64,000 bases of DNA from contig NZ_CP066218.1 of NCBI RefSeq assembly GCF_016313185.1, positions 806,001 through 870,000 of the forward strand. Reading direction: 5' to 3'. The DNA comes from Mycolicibacterium baixiangningiae (lineage in GTDB: Bacteria; Actinomycetota; Actinomycetes; Mycobacteriales; Mycobacteriaceae). This document shows positions 1 to 8,832 of the stretch, in pieces. The position numbers were made by a program, and so were the translations under genes. Numbering within the stretch: the first letter of the stretch is position 1; the number at the start of each line of letters is the position of its first letter. The notes below the pieces were generated by a model that ran no database searches, was not told where the DNA came from, and worked only from the letters and a program-made list of their open reading frames with translations.

Positions 1-111
1 GTGGGGGTGCGCGTGGTGCGCAAGACCGAGGACATCGGCAGCACACTCATCGCCGTGGCGGTCGGCGCCTTGGTCACGCTGGGGCCGCTCGCGTTGTTGC
101 AGTCCGGCTAG
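1..111 (+). CDS. C-terminal end of a membrane protein (cut by window start)
   Basis: The first frame is open from base 1 to a TAG at 109-111 and gives 36 residues. It holds one hydrophobic stretch (about residues 15-33) and ends LLQSG. Its place just before a TIM-barrel isomerase and proC matches the position of the Rv0497-type membrane protein in M. tuberculosis, but only this tail is visible, so the family assignment is inference from gene order. The next gene starts 7 bases after the stop, so the two are probably co-transcribed. Confidence 0.6.
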   Translation: MGVRVVRKTEDIGSTLIAVAVGALVTLGPLALLQSG

Positions 112-118
112 TCACCCT

Positions 119-976
119 GTGCGCCCCGCGATCAAGGTCGGTCTGTCGACGGCCTCGGTCTACCCGCTGAGGACCGAGGCCGCTTTCGAGTACGCCGCAC
201 GCCTCGGCTACGACGGTGTCGAGCTGATGGTGTGGGCCGAGGCCGTCAGCCAGGATGTCGACGCCGTCGCCAAGCTGTCCGAGCGCTACGGCATGCCGGT
301 GCTGTCGGTGCACGCGCCGTGCCTGCTGATCTCCCAGCGGGTGTGGGGCGCCAACCCGATCCCCAAACTCGACCGCAGCGTGCGCGCCGCCGAACAACTC
401 GGCGCGCAGACCGTCGTCGTCCATCCGCCGTTCCGATGGCAGCGCCGCTACGCCGAAGGGTTCAGCGAACAGGTCGCCGAACTCGAGGCGGGCAGCGACG
501 TGATGGTCGCCGTGGAGAACATGTTCCCGTTTCGCACCGACCGGTTCTTCGGCGTCGGTCAGACGTCGATCGAGCGGATGCGCAAACGCGGCGGCAGACC
601 GGGGCCGGCCATCTCGGCGTTCGCCCCGTCCTACGACCCGCTCGACGGTGAGCACGCGCACTACACCCTCGACCTGTCCCACACGGCGACCGCGGGCACC
701 GACGCGGTCGAGATGGCGCAGCGGATGGGCATCGATGGTCCGGACGGGCTGGTGCACCTGCACCTGGCCGACGGCAGCGGCGCCTCGGCCGACGAGCACC
801 TCGTCCCCGGCCGCGGCACCCAACCGACCGCCGAGGTGTGCCAGATGCTGGCCAACGGTGACTTCAGCGGGCATGTGATCCTCGAGGTCACCACGTCCGG
901 GGCGCGTACCGCCAACGAGCGCGAGGCGCTGCTGCGCGAATCGCTGCAGTACGCCAGGGCGCACCTGCTGCGCTGA
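119..976 (+). CDS. Sugar phosphate isomerase/epimerase-like TIM-barrel protein
   Basis: The 285-residue product looks like the xylose-isomerase-like TIM-barrel (AP endonuclease family 2) superfamily and matches the remembered Rv0498 protein closely. Histidines, acids and strands typical of the metal-binding barrel mouth are visible: H65 (SVHAPC), H102 (VVHPPF), E133 (VENMFPF), D185 and H188 (LDLSHT), H213/H215 (VHLHLADG) and E256 (LEVTTS). The substrate is unknown; the reaction is likely a metal-dependent isomerisation or epimerisation of a sugar-like molecule in the cytoplasm. The GTG start lies 7 bases after the preceding stop and reproduces the family N-terminus MRPAIKVGLST. It is followed after 18 bases by the thioesterase-like gene, suggesting one operon. 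Confidence 0.85.
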   Translation: MRPAIKVGLSTASVYPLRTEAAFEYAARLGYDGVELMVWAEAVSQDVDAVAKLSERYGMPVLSVHAPCLLISQRVWGANPIPKLDRSVRAAEQLGAQTVVVHPPFRWQRRYAEGFSEQVAELEAGSDVMVAVENMFPFRTDRFFGVGQTSIERMRKRGGRPGPAISAFAPSYDPLDGEHAHYTLDLSHTATAGTDAVEMAQRMGIDGPDGLVHLHLADGSGASADEHLVPGRGTQPTAEVCQMLANGDFSGHVILEVTTSGARTANEREALLRESLQYARAHLLR

Positions 977-994
977 GAAGACGGAGGACCACGG

Positions 995-1807
995 ATGTCT
1001 AGTTCGACCCTGTTCGCCGATGCGATGGCGCTGACCGCGCTGGGCGACGGCGTCTACGGCGGGCAGCTCAACGAGCACTGGACGATCGGGCCGAAGGTGC
1101 ACGGCGGCGCCATGCTGGCGCTGTGCGCGAACGCCGCGCGCACTGAGCACGGCGGCGAGGGCGTGGAACCGATTGCGGTGTCGGCGAACTTCCTGTGGGC
1201 GCCCGACCCGGGGCCGATGCAGGTCGTCACGACGGTGCGCAAACGCGGCCGCCGGGTGAGCCTGATCGACGTCGAACTCCTCCAAGGGGACAGAAGTGCG
1301 GTGCGCGCGGCGATCACCCTCGGGGAGCCAGAGCACGACGTGGCACCGCTGCTGTCGGCCAACCCGGTCGTGCCGTTGATGACGCCGGAGCCCCCGCCGG
1401 GGCTGGCGCCGATCGGCCCGGGTCATCACATGGCCGACATCGTGCACCTCGCGCACGGGTGCGACATCCGGCCGTCGCTCACCACGATGGCGCCGCGCTC
1501 CGACGGCGGGCCGCCGGTGATCGAGTACTGGGTCCGGCCCCACGGCGCCGCGCCCGACGTCCTCTTCGCGCTGCTGTGTGGCGACGTGTCGGCTCCGGTG
1601 ACGTTCGGGGTCAACCGGTTCGGTTGGGCGCCCACGGTGCAGCTGACGGCCTTCCTGCGGGCCCGGCCCGCCGACGGCTGGCTGCGGGTGATCTGCACGA
1701 CGACGCAGATCGGCCAGGAGTGGTTCGACGCGGACCACATCGTCGTCGACTGCGAGGGCCACATCATCGTGCAGAGCCGGCAGTTGGCGATGGTGCCCGC
1801 CGCTTAG
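995..1807 (+). CDS. TesB-like acyl-CoA thioesterase family protein
   Basis: A 270-residue protein resembling the double hot-dog thioesterase family (TesB/4HBT_3 type), in the Rv0499 position. The N-terminal hot-dog carries the typical 'VHGGAMLALCANAA' helix (about residues 31-45), and the C-terminal half holds 'PDGWLRVICTTTQIGQEWFD'-like text common in this family. It probably hydrolyses acyl-CoA thioesters, but the substrate cannot be read from sequence. A good ribosome-binding site GGAGG (983-987) stands 7 bases before the ATG, which fixes the start. Expression with the upstream isomerase is likely because only 18 bases separate them. Confidence 0.75.
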   Translation: MSSSTLFADAMALTALGDGVYGGQLNEHWTIGPKVHGGAMLALCANAARTEHGGEGVEPIAVSANFLWAPDPGPMQVVTTVRKRGRRVSLIDVELLQGDRSAVRAAITLGEPEHDVAPLLSANPVVPLMTPEPPPGLAPIGPGHHMADIVHLAHGCDIRPSLTTMAPRSDGGPPVIEYWVRPHGAAPDVLFALLCGDVSAPVTFGVNRFGWAPTVQLTAFLRARPADGWLRVICTTTQIGQEWFDADHIVVDCEGHIIVQSRQLAMVPAA

Positions 1808-1858
1808 TGACGCGTCGGATGGCGCGCGCCGGATGATGACGTCCGCGCCCGACATGCC

Positions 1859-2743
1859 ATGCTTTGGCGCATGGCCAGAATCGCGATCATCGGTGGCGGA
1901 AGTATGGGCGAAGCACTGCTGTCCGGCATGCTCCGGGCGGGCAGACAGGTCAAGGATCTGGTGGTCGCCGAGAAGCATCCGGAGCGCGCGAAGTTCCTCG
2001 CCGAGAAGTATTCCGTCTTGGTCACCTCGGTCGTCGAGGCCACCGACAACGCCAACTACGTCCTCGTCGCGGTGAAACCGGCCGACGTCGAACACGTCAT
2101 CGACGACATCGCCGAAGCCGCCGCCAACGCCGAGACCGACACCGCCGAGCAGGTCTTCGTGACCGTCGCGGCGGGGGTGCCCACCGCCTACTACGAGAAC
2201 AAACTCCCCGCGGGCGCTCCGGTGATCCGCGCGATGCCCAACGCGCCGGTGGTCGTCGGCGGGGGAGTCAGCGCGCTGGCAGCAGGACGCTTCGCGACCG
2301 CGGAGCATCTCCGAGAGGTCTCGGCGATCTTCGACTCGGTCGGCGGGGTGCTGACGGTGCCGGAGTCGCAGCTGGACGCGGTCACCGCGGTGTCGGGGTC
2401 CGGGCCGGCCTACTTCTTCCTGATGGTGGAGGCGTTGGTGGACGCCGCCGTGGCGAACGGGTTGTCGCGGACGGTGGCCACCGATCTGGTGGTCCAGACG
2501 ATGGCGGGTTCGGCCGCGATGCTGCTCGAGCGCCTCGACGACGCGCAGCCGGTGGGCGATGCGGCCATGGGTACGTCGATGGACACCACGGCGGCGCAGC
2601 TTCGCGCTACGGTTACCTCACCGGCCGGTACCACCGCCGCTGGGCTGCGGGAACTCGAACGCGGTGGTTTGCGGTCGGCGGTGGCGAATGCGGTCGATGC
2701 CGCGAAAACCCGCTCTGAGCAGCTAGGAATTACAACAGAGTAG
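1859..2743 (+). CDS. proC: Pyrroline-5-carboxylate reductase
   Basis: ProC reduces 1-pyrroline-5-carboxylate to L-proline with NAD(P)H, the last step of proline synthesis. The 294-residue product begins with a Rossmann dinucleotide-binding motif IIGGGSMGEAL, carries AVKPADV after the fourth strand, RAMPNAP near residue 123, and the C-terminal dimerisation signature with SGSGPAYFF, MAGSAAMLL and TSPAGTTAAGLRELE, as expected for the family. The ATG at 1859 (MLWRMARIAI) fits the length of the M. tuberculosis enzyme; a second in-frame ATG at 1871 is the alternative. About 50 bases separate it from the preceding gene. Confidence 0.95.
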   Translation: MLWRMARIAIIGGGSMGEALLSGMLRAGRQVKDLVVAEKHPERAKFLAEKYSVLVTSVVEATDNANYVLVAVKPADVEHVIDDIAEAAANAETDTAEQVFVTVAAGVPTAYYENKLPAGAPVIRAMPNAPVVVGGGVSALAAGRFATAEHLREVSAIFDSVGGVLTVPESQLDAVTAVSGSGPAYFFLMVEALVDAAVANGLSRTVATDLVVQTMAGSAAMLLERLDDAQPVGDAAMGTSMDTTAAQLRATVTSPAGTTAAGLRELERGGLRSAVANAVDAAKTRSEQLGITTE

Positions 2744-2881
2744 TTCGTGGATTTCCGATGGATTAGCCCACACCCGTCGCAGTAACCCCATCCGCCACGC
2801 TATTCTCCTCGTGTATGCACGGGTCGGTGCCAGCGGTGGGGAAGCCGCTGGAACTGCCCGCGCCTGATGGATTGGGTTGCG

Positions 2882-3139
2882 ATGACGTCTATGAACGGGC
2901 CATCGGCACGTGACTCGGCTGGCGGTAAGCGGGACAGCAATGCTCCCGACGGCCAACAGCCACGGGCGCAATTTCTCACGGTCGCCGAAGTGGCGAGTCT
3001 GATGAGGGTCAGCAAGATGACGGTGTACCGCCTGGTGCACAACGGTGAGCTGCCCGCGGTCCGGGTGGGCCGGTCGTTCCGGGTGCACGCCAAAGCCGTC
3101 CACGACATGCTGGAGAGTTCGTACTTCGACGCTGGCTGA
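2882..3139 (+). CDS. Excisionase-family helix-turn-helix DNA-binding protein
   Basis: A small protein (85 residues from the ATG at 2882; an in-frame ATG at 2867 would add five). The C-terminal 55 residues form a MerR/excisionase-type winged helix: LTVAEVASLMRVSKMTVYRL, then HNGELPAVRVGRSFRVHAKAV. The N-terminal 30 residues are polar and look disordered. The gene occupies the Rv0500A position between proC and the bS22 gene, a very conserved mycobacterial neighbourhood. It is presumably a DNA-binding protein of the nucleoid or a local regulator; its target is unknown. Nothing links it to a phage here. Confidence 0.85.
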   Translation: MTSMNGPSARDSAGGKRDSNAPDGQQPRAQFLTVAEVASLMRVSKMTVYRLVHNGELPAVRVGRSFRVHAKAVHDMLESSYFDAG

Positions 3140-3227
3140 CCGGGTCGGCTGACCCGACGTTTTCGTTCACCTGCGCCTCTTGGGTAAGGTGTCCGGGTTG
3201 GACGTCAATCCGGACGTCGGGCCGATC

Positions 3228-3245
3228 GTCGGGTCGGGACCCGAC
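3228..3245 (+). promoter_or_regulatory. Perfect 8-bp palindrome in the bS22 leader
   Basis: The bases GTCGGGTC-GG-GACCCGAC form a perfect palindrome, 32 bases before the bS22 start codon. It could be a leader hairpin, an operator or a weak terminator; there is no U-rich tail. The function is unknown. Confidence 0.35.
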
Positions 3246-3277
3246 TCGGACCGAGGAATACGTAGGTAGCGGAGTCA

Positions 3278-3379
3278 ATGGGTTCAGTCATCAAGAAGCG
3301 GCGTAAGCGCATGTCGAAGAAGAAGCACCGCAAACTGCTTCGCCGGACACGGGTGCAGCGCAGAAAACTCGGCAAGTAA
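3278..3379 (+). CDS. Small ribosomal subunit protein bS22 (AURKAIP1/COX24-like)
   Basis: A 33-codon gene encoding a very basic peptide starting [19 protein letters not shown] and ending RRKLGK; 21 of 33 residues are K or R. It matches the actinobacterial peptide with the AURKAIP1/COX24 (mitochondrial mS38-like) signature, which was seen as bS22 in mycobacterial 30S structures and corresponds to Rv0500B. It binds 16S rRNA in the small subunit. GGAG (3271-3274) lies 3 bases before the ATG, rather close. Such a gene is easily missed by gene finders; the conserved position after the HTH gene supports it. Confidence 0.9.
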
Positions 3380-3428
3380 CCTCACGGCCGTCTCCGGGGT
3401 GTCTCCCAGCCGCAGCCGTTAGGCTGGC

Positions 3429-4502
3429 GTGGTGGATTCCAGCACCCCGGGTGACGCCGTCCAGTACCCGAAGGTGGTGCTGGTCACGGGGGCATGCCGC
3501 TTTCTCGGTGGGTACCTCACTGCGCGGTTGGCACAGAACCCGTTGATCAGCCAGGTGATCGCCGTCGACGCGGTCGCACCGAGCAAGGATCTGCTGCGGC
3601 GGATGGGCCGTGCCGAGTTCGTCCGGGCGGACATCCGGAACCCGTTCATCGCGAAGGTCATTCGCAATGGCGACGTGGACACGGTGGTGCACGCCGCCGC
3701 GGCCTCCTACGCGCCGCGGGCCGGTGGCCGGGTCACGTTGAAAGAGCTCAACGTGATGGGCGCGATCCAGCTCTTCGCGGCGTGTCAGAAGGCGCCGTCG
3801 GTACGGCGGGTGATCCTCAAGTCCACCTCCGAGGTGTACGGCTCGAGTCCCCGGGATCCGGTGATGTTCACGGAGAACACCGATGCGCGCCGGCCGCCGG
3901 GGGAGGGCTTCGCCCGCGACAGCATCGACATCGAGGGCTACGCGCGCGGGCTCGGGCGGCGCCGATCGGACATCACGGTCACCATCCTGCGGCTGGCCAA
4001 CATGATCGGTCCGGCGATGGACACCGCCCTGTCGCGGTACCTGGCCGGGCCGGTGGTGCCGACGGTGCTCGGACAGGACCCCCGGCTGCAGCTGCTGCAC
4101 GAACAGGATGCGCTCGGTGTGCTGGAGCGCGCGACGATCGCGGGCAGGGCGGGCACGTTCAACGTCGGCGCCTCCGGGATCATCATGATGAGCCAGGCGA
4201 TTCGGCGCTCCGGGCGGGTCCCACTGCCGGTGCCGCGGTCGGCGCTGACGCTCGTGGACTCGCTGCGACGGGCAACCCGATACACTGAACTCGATCGCGA
4301 GCAGCTGAACTACCTGAGTTACGGCCGGGTCATGGACACCACGCGGATGCGGGAGGTCCTCGGTTATAGCCCAAAGTGGACTACGGCGGAGGCTTTTGAC
4401 GATTACGTGCGCGGTCATGGACTGACGCCGATCGTTGATCCACGATGGGTACGCTCGGTGGAGGGCCGCGCAGTCGCTGCGGCGCAGCGTTGGGGACGTT
4501 AG
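3429..4502 (+). CDS. galE2: NAD-dependent epimerase/dehydratase family protein (GalE2-like)
   Basis: A 357-residue extended short-chain dehydrogenase in the Rv0501 position. The nucleotide-binding segment reads VLVTGACRFLGGYLT near residue 20; the glycine pattern is looser than in true UDP-galactose epimerases (TGxxGxxG), because C-R-F replaces the usual residues. Further features are ADIRNPF, VVHAAAAS and STSEVYGSSP. The usual YxxxK catalytic pair is not obvious: the matching segment has IEGYARGLGR. So NAD(P) binding is probable but classical epimerase activity is doubtful. The GTG at 3429 was chosen, with GTG 3432 as an alternative. Thirty-four bases separate it from the acyltransferase gene downstream. 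Confidence 0.8.
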   Translation: MVDSSTPGDAVQYPKVVLVTGACRFLGGYLTARLAQNPLISQVIAVDAVAPSKDLLRRMGRAEFVRADIRNPFIAKVIRNGDVDTVVHAAAASYAPRAGGRVTLKELNVMGAIQLFAACQKAPSVRRVILKSTSEVYGSSPRDPVMFTENTDARRPPGEGFARDSIDIEGYARGLGRRRSDITVTILRLANMIGPAMDTALSRYLAGPVVPTVLGQDPRLQLLHEQDALGVLERATIAGRAGTFNVGASGIIMMSQAIRRSGRVPLPVPRSALTLVDSLRRATRYTELDREQLNYLSYGRVMDTTRMREVLGYSPKWTTAEAFDDYVRGHGLTPIVDPRWVRSVEGRAVAAAQRWGR

Positions 4503-4536
4503 AAAAAACTGACGGAATCGGTGGGGTGAAGAGTAC

Positions 4537-5601
4537 GTGTCGGGTGAGTCTAAAGCCAAAGTCATTCCACTGCATGGCAATTCGGGTCGGGGCGCCGCGA
4601 GACGGGCGGCTCAGCGCACGGACAGCGCGCGTCGTCATCCCTCGCTTCTCTCCGACCCCGGTAGCCGGGCCTCGGCCGAGCAGATCGCCGCGGTGGTGCG
4701 CGAGATCGACCAGCACCGCGGCGCCGCCGCCGGCGGCTCCCCACTAGAGGACACCCCCAACGAACTCGCCCAGCGCATCGCCGCGGTCGCCGAGTTCGTC
4801 CGCAAGCGGATGTCGGGTGACTACACCGTCGACGAGTTCGGATTCGACTCGCACCTCAACAGCGCCGTGTTCCTGCCGATCCTGCGGGTGCTGTTCAACT
4901 CGTGGTTCCGGGTCGAGGTCAGCGGGATCGAGAACCTGCCCGCCGAGGGTGCGGCCCTCGTGGTGGCCAACCACGCCGGCGTGCTGCCGTTCGACGGGCT
5001 GATGACCTCGGTCGCGGTGAAGGACAAGCACCCCGCCCACCGCGATCTGCGGCTGCTGGCCGCCGACCTGGTGTTCGACCTGCCGATGGTCGGACAGGCC
5101 GCGCGCAAGGCCGGCCACACCATGGCGTGCACCTCAGACGCGCACCGGCTGCTGGCGGCCGGTGAGCTGACCGCGGTGTTCCCCGAGGGCTACAAGGGGC
5201 TCGGCAAGCACTTCAAAGACCGGTACAAGCTGCAGCGGTTCGGCCGGGGCGGGTTCGTCTCGGCGGCGCTGCGCACCCGCGCGCCGATCGTGCCGTGCTC
5301 CATCGTCGGGTCCGAGGAGATCTACCCGATGATGGCCGACGTCAAGCTGCTCGCGCGGCTACTCGGCCTGCCGTACTTCCCGGTGACGCCGCTGTTCCCG
5401 GTGGCCGGTCCGCTGGGTCTGGTGCCGCTGCCGTCGAAGTGGCACATCCAGTTCGGTGAGCCGATCTACACCGAGGAGTACGACGAGTCCGCCGCCGACG
5501 ATCCGATGATCACCTTCGAACTGACCGACCAGGTGCGCGAGACCATCCAGCACACGCTCTACCAGTTGCTCGCCGGCCGCCGGAACACGTTCTTCGGCTG
5601 A
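4537..5601 (+). CDS. PlsC-type glycerol-3-phosphate/lysophospholipid acyltransferase
   Basis: A 354-residue protein of the LPLAT/PlsC superfamily in the Rv0502 position. The acyltransferase block I motif HxxxxD is present as NHAGVLPFD near residue 147, block III as FPEGYKGLGK near residue 213, and a later proline block as APIVPCSIVGSEEIYP. The N-terminal 85 residues are polar and low in complexity. It likely transfers an acyl chain to a lysophospholipid or a related hydroxyl acceptor at the membrane inner face; the acceptor is unknown. The start GTG at 4537 gives MSGESKAKVIPL. It ends 9 bases from the convergent dehydratase gene. Confidence 0.82.
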   Translation: MSGESKAKVIPLHGNSGRGAARRAAQRTDSARRHPSLLSDPGSRASAEQIAAVVREIDQHRGAAAGGSPLEDTPNELAQRIAAVAEFVRKRMSGDYTVDEFGFDSHLNSAVFLPILRVLFNSWFRVEVSGIENLPAEGAALVVANHAGVLPFDGLMTSVAVKDKHPAHRDLRLLAADLVFDLPMVGQAARKAGHTMACTSDAHRLLAAGELTAVFPEGYKGLGKHFKDRYKLQRFGRGGFVSAALRTRAPIVPCSIVGSEEIYPMMADVKLLARLLGLPYFPVTPLFPVAGPLGLVPLPSKWHIQFGEPIYTEEYDESAADDPMITFELTDQVRETIQHTLYQLLAGRRNTFFG

Positions 5602-5610
5602 CCGCCGGGG

Positions 5611-6144
5611 CTACTTCGCGTTCTGCCCGGAGACCATCTTCGCGATCGCCGCATCGCGGCGGGCCTTGATCGTCGCGCTGATCTCGTCGGCCTCGTTGTC
5701 GTGGGCGGCCTCGCCGATCACGGTGACGATACTGGTCAGCACCGGTTGCCCGGCCTCGTCGCTGACCTCTCCGCGGACCTCGGTGACGACGGTGCCGTGC
5801 GCCTCGATCACCGAGTCCAGGTAGGAGTCGAAGAACAGTTTGTCGCCGGCCAGGACCGGCCGGTGGAAGACGATCTTCTGGTCGCGGTGCAGCATCCGCT
5901 CCATGTTGATCGGCACGTCGAACTGATTGAAGATCTCGGCCTGGACCTTGCGCCCGGCCACTGCGAGGAACGTCAGCGAGGCGATCAGCGCGTCGTAACC
6001 GGACTCCTCGGCGGCCGCTTCGTCGTGGTGCGCCGGATGGTCGTCCTTGACGGCGCGGGCGAACTCGCGGATCTTCTCGCGGTCCACCTCGAAATAGTCC
6101 GGATACCGGTAGTGGGTGCCGATGATTTCTTCAGCGATGGCCAT
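5611..6144 (-). CDS. MaoC-like (R)-3-hydroxyacyl dehydratase subunit (HadA-type)
   Basis: The 177-residue protein has the FAS1-type MaoC-like N-terminal dehydratase fold (HadA/HadC relatives; Rv0504c position). It starts [20 protein letters not shown] and carries the family words [38 protein letters not shown] and VVTEVRG. The catalytic Asp/His dyad of hydratase-2 enzymes lies in partner subunits, so this is most likely a structural or substrate-binding subunit of a (3R)-hydroxyacyl-ACP dehydratase acting in fatty acid or mycolate elongation. The frame is open further upstream to 6258, but the ATG at 6144 matches the family start. It lies 46 bases after the SerB stop on the same strand. Confidence 0.8.
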   Translation of the reverse strand: MAIAEEIIGTHYRYPDYFEVDREKIREFARAVKDDHPAHHDEAAAEESGYDALIASLTFLAVAGRKVQAEIFNQFDVPINMERMLHRDQKIVFHRPVLAGDKLFFDSYLDSVIEAHGTVVTEVRGEVSDEAGQPVLTSIVTVIGEAAHDNEADEISATIKARRDAAIAKMVSGQNAK

Positions 6145-6190
6145 GGCTTCGCGTACTCCCCGCGTCGACGTGCTTGGCGGCGCGAGCCTA

Positions 6191-7096
6191 TCAGCGCCAT
6201 CCGGTGTGGCCGTCCTGGCGGCGTGACACCACCGCCGCCAGCGCACCGCCGAGTGCACCCAGCGCGACAGCCGACGGCACCCCGATGCGGGCCGCTTTGC
6301 GGGCGGTGCGGAAGTCGCGGATCTCCCACCCGCGTTCGCGGGCGACGCCGCGCAGTGCGGCGTCCGGGTTGATCGCGACCGCCGTGCCGACCAGCGACAG
6401 CATCGGCACGTCGTTGAAGCTGTCGGAGTAGGCGGTGCAGCGCCGCAGGTTCAGACCCTCGCGGATGGCCAGGGAGCGCACGGCGTGCGCCTTGCCGGTG
6501 CCGTGCAGGATGTCGCCGACCAGCCGGCCGGTGAACACCCCGTCCACCGATTCGGCGACCGTGCCGAGTGCGCCGGTCAGGCCGAGGCGGCGGGCGATGG
6601 TCGCGGCGAGTTCATAGGGCGTCGCGGTCACCAGCCAGACCTGCTGGCCGGCGTCGAGATGCATCTGCGCCAGCGCGCGGGTGCCCGGCCAGATCTTGGA
6701 GGCGATGATCTCGTCGTAGATGTCCTCGCCGAGGTCGACCAGCTCCGCCGTCGAACGGCCCTCGATGAACGCCAGGGCCTTGCGCCTGCCCGCCGCGACG
6801 TCGTGGCTGTTCTCTCTGCCGGTGAGCTGGAACTTCGCCTGTGCGTACGCGAAGCGCCCGAGGTCGCCGTAGGTGAAGTACTTGCGGGCGGCCAGGCCGC
6901 GGGCGAAGTGCACCAGCGACGAGCCGTGGACGAGCGTGTTGTCCACATCGAAGAACGCCGCGGCGGTCAGATCCGGCGGCGGTGCCGCGGGCGGCGCCGG
7001 GACGGGTTCGGCCGCCAGATCGGTGACTGCGGCCTCCGCGCTGGCATCCCCGGCGATCTGTTGCCGCTCGGCGTGCGTACCCCCGATTTCGGACAC
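6191..7096 (-). CDS. serB1: HAD-IB phosphatase, phosphoserine phosphatase-like (SerB1)
   Basis: A 301-residue protein of HAD subfamily IB in the Rv0505c position. Motif I is [12 protein letters not shown] near residue 48, motif II lies in [10 protein letters not shown], and motif IV in [11 protein letters not shown]. These support a Mg-dependent phosphomonoesterase; SerB activity on phosphoserine is the usual name but unproved. A glycine-rich hydrophobic segment near the C-terminus ([19 protein letters not shown]) may anchor the protein in the membrane. The start is a GTG at 7096. The glutaredoxin gene diverges 35 bases away, so both share a small promoter region. Confidence 0.82.
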   Translation of the reverse strand: MSEIGGTHAERQQIAGDASAEAAVTDLAAEPVPAPPAAPPPDLTAAAFFDVDNTLVHGSSLVHFARGLAARKYFTYGDLGRFAYAQAKFQLTGRENSHDVAAGRRKALAFIEGRSTAELVDLGEDIYDEIIASKIWPGTRALAQMHLDAGQQVWLVTATPYELAATIARRLGLTGALGTVAESVDGVFTGRLVGDILHGTGKAHAVRSLAIREGLNLRRCTAYSDSFNDVPMLSLVGTAVAINPDAALRGVARERGWEIRDFRTARKAARIGVPSAVALGALGGALAAVVSRRQDGHTGWR

Positions 7097-7131
7097 GACT
7101 CAACCCTAGGTCACCGGCCCCGGATACTGGG

Positions 7132-7395
7132 GTGGTGGATCACGCAATCGAGTTGCTGACGCGGGCCGGCTGCAGTGTGTGCGAGCAGGCGGCCGGCCGG
7201 CTGGCGGAGCTGGCAGGCGAGCTGGGTTTCCGTCTGACCGTCACCGATGTCGACGTGGCGGCGGCCGACGGGAACTCGGCGTTGCGGGCGGAGTACGGCG
7301 ACCGGTTGCCGGTGGTGCTGCTCGACGGCGCCGAACACAGCTACTGGGAGGTCGACGAACCTCGACTGCTGGCTGATCTGGGATCCGCCCAGTGA
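7132..7395 (+). CDS. Glutaredoxin-like thiol-disulfide protein
   Basis: An 87-residue single-domain thioredoxin-fold protein of the DUF836/glutaredoxin-like family, in the Rv0508 position. The redox motif is C14-S-V-C17 (TRAGCSVCEQA), followed by the conserved LPVVLLDGAEHSYWEVDE segment with the cis-proline. It probably reduces a protein or mycothiol disulfide in the cytoplasm. The start is one of two adjacent GTG codons (7132, 7135). It is 90 bases upstream of hemA, with a promoter-like region between. Confidence 0.82.
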   Translation: MVDHAIELLTRAGCSVCEQAAGRLAELAGELGFRLTVTDVDVAAADGNSALRAEYGDRLPVVLLDGAEHSYWEVDEPRLLADLGSAQ

Positions 7396-7434
7396 CAAAT
7401 CCTCGCCGGGGTGACAAAGATGACTAGGTGAAAT

Positions 7435-7464
7435 TTGGTCGGCGCGCTCGTGAACGGATACCGT
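7435..7464 (+). promoter_or_regulatory. Candidate SigA-type promoter for hemA operon
   Basis: TTGGTC (7435-7440) and TACCGT (7459-7464) are spaced by 18 bases and lie 21 bases upstream of the hemA ATG. The match to -35 TTGACA and -10 TANNNT is moderate. A doubled word GTGACAAA (7392-7399 and 7411-7418) just upstream may be an operator. Confidence 0.4.
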
Positions 7465-7485
7465 GGATGACGTGGTGATGAGGCC

Positions 7486-8829
7486 ATGAGCGTGTTGTTG
7501 TTCGGGGTTTCGCACCGCAGTGCCCCCGTGTCGGTGCTCGAGCAGTTGAGCACCGACGAATCCGACCAGGCCAAGATCGTCGACCAGGTGTTGCAATCGT
7601 CGCTGGTGACAGAGGCGATGGTGCTGTCCACCTGCAATCGCGTCGAGGTCTATGCCGTCGTCGACGCATTCCACGGTGGGCTGTCGGTGATCGGCCAGGT
7701 CCTCGCCGAACACTGCGGCATGTCCCTCAACGATCTGACTAAGTACGCCTACGTGCGCTACGCCGAGGCCGCCGTCGAGCATCTGTTCGCCGTCGCGAGC
7801 GGCCTGGACTCCGCCGTCATCGGCGAGCAGCAGGTGCTCGGCCAGGTCCGCCGGGCGTACACCTCCGCCGAGGCCAACCACACCGTCGGCCGGACCCTGC
7901 ACGAACTGTCGCAGCGGGCGTTGTCGGTGGGGAAGCGCGTGCACTCCGAGACGGGCATCGACGCGGCAGGCGCCTCGGTGGTCTCGGTCGCCCTCGACAT
8001 CGCCGAAGCCAAACTCGGCTCGCTGGCCGGCCGCACGGCCGTGGTCATCGGCGCCGGATCCATGGGTGCCCTGTCCGCCAAGCACCTCGTCCGCGCCGGC
8101 GTCGACCGTGTGCACGTGGTGAACCGCTCGTTGCCGCGGGCCCGCCGGTTGGCGCAGAGCCTGCTCGAGCAGGGCGTGACCGCTGACGCGCACAACCTCG
8201 ACGACATCGCCCACGCGCTGGCCGACGCCGACGTGGTGGTCTCCTCGACCGGCGCGGTGCGGCCGGTGGTGTCGCTGGCCGACGCCCACCGCGGGTTGAC
8301 CGGACGGCCCGAGCACCGCGAACTGGTGATCTGCGACCTCGGAATGCCCCGGGACGTCGAACCGGCCATCGCCGGGCTGCCCGGCGTCTACGTCATCGAC
8401 ATGGAGCGCATCCAGCGCGAACCCTCGGCGCGGGCCGCGGCGTCCGATGCCGACGCCGCCCGCGCGATCGTGGCCGCCGAAGTCGCCAACTACCTGGCCG
8501 GCCAGCGGATGGCCGAGGTCACCCCGACGGTCACCGCGTTGCGGCAGCGGGCCGCGGACGTGGTCGAGGCGGAGTTGCTGCGCCTGGACAACCGGTTGCC
8601 CGAACTCGACGTCGCTCACCGCGACGAGGTCGCCAAGACCGTCCGCCGGGTCGTCGACAAACTCCTGCATGCCCCCACGGTGCGCGTGAAGCAGCTGGCC
8701 AGCGCACCGGGCGGGGACAGTTACGCCGAAGCGCTCCGCGAGCTGTTCGAGCTCGACCAGCAGGCGGTCGACGCGGTCGCGGCAGGCGAGTTGCCTTTGC
8801 TGCCCATCGAACTCGACAGGTCCGAGTAG
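7486..8829 (+). CDS. hemA: Glutamyl-tRNA reductase
   Basis: HemA reduces glutamyl-tRNA(Glu) to glutamate-1-semialdehyde with NADPH, the committed step of the C5 pathway to haem, sirohaem and cobalamin. The 447-residue product begins [19 protein letters not shown] and has the catalytic Cys50 in [10 protein letters not shown]. The NADPH domain ([17 protein letters not shown], near residue 186) and the C-terminal dimerisation helices follow. It is the first gene of hemA-hemC-hemD-hemB; hemC follows after 3 bases. The matching hemL lies in the same window at 17385. Confidence 0.97.
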   Translation: MSVLLFGVSHRSAPVSVLEQLSTDESDQAKIVDQVLQSSLVTEAMVLSTCNRVEVYAVVDAFHGGLSVIGQVLAEHCGMSLNDLTKYAYVRYAEAAVEHLFAVASGLDSAVIGEQQVLGQVRRAYTSAEANHTVGRTLHELSQRALSVGKRVHSETGIDAAGASVVSVALDIAEAKLGSLAGRTAVVIGAGSMGALSAKHLVRAGVDRVHVVNRSLPRARRLAQSLLEQGVTADAHNLDDIAHALADADVVVSSTGAVRPVVSLADAHRGLTGRPEHRELVICDLGMPRDVEPAIAGLPGVYVIDMERIQREPSARAAASDADAARAIVAAEVANYLAGQRMAEVTPTVTALRQRAADVVEAELLRLDNRLPELDVAHRDEVAKTVRRVVDKLLHAPTVRVKQLASAPGGDSYAEALRELFELDQQAVDAVAAGELPLLPIELDRSE

Positions 8830-8832
8830 CGC

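Noticed and set aside
2867..3139. Excisionase-like protein as a sign of a prophage or integrative element
   Set aside because: The gene sits in a conserved mycobacterial neighbourhood and there is no integrase or attachment site.
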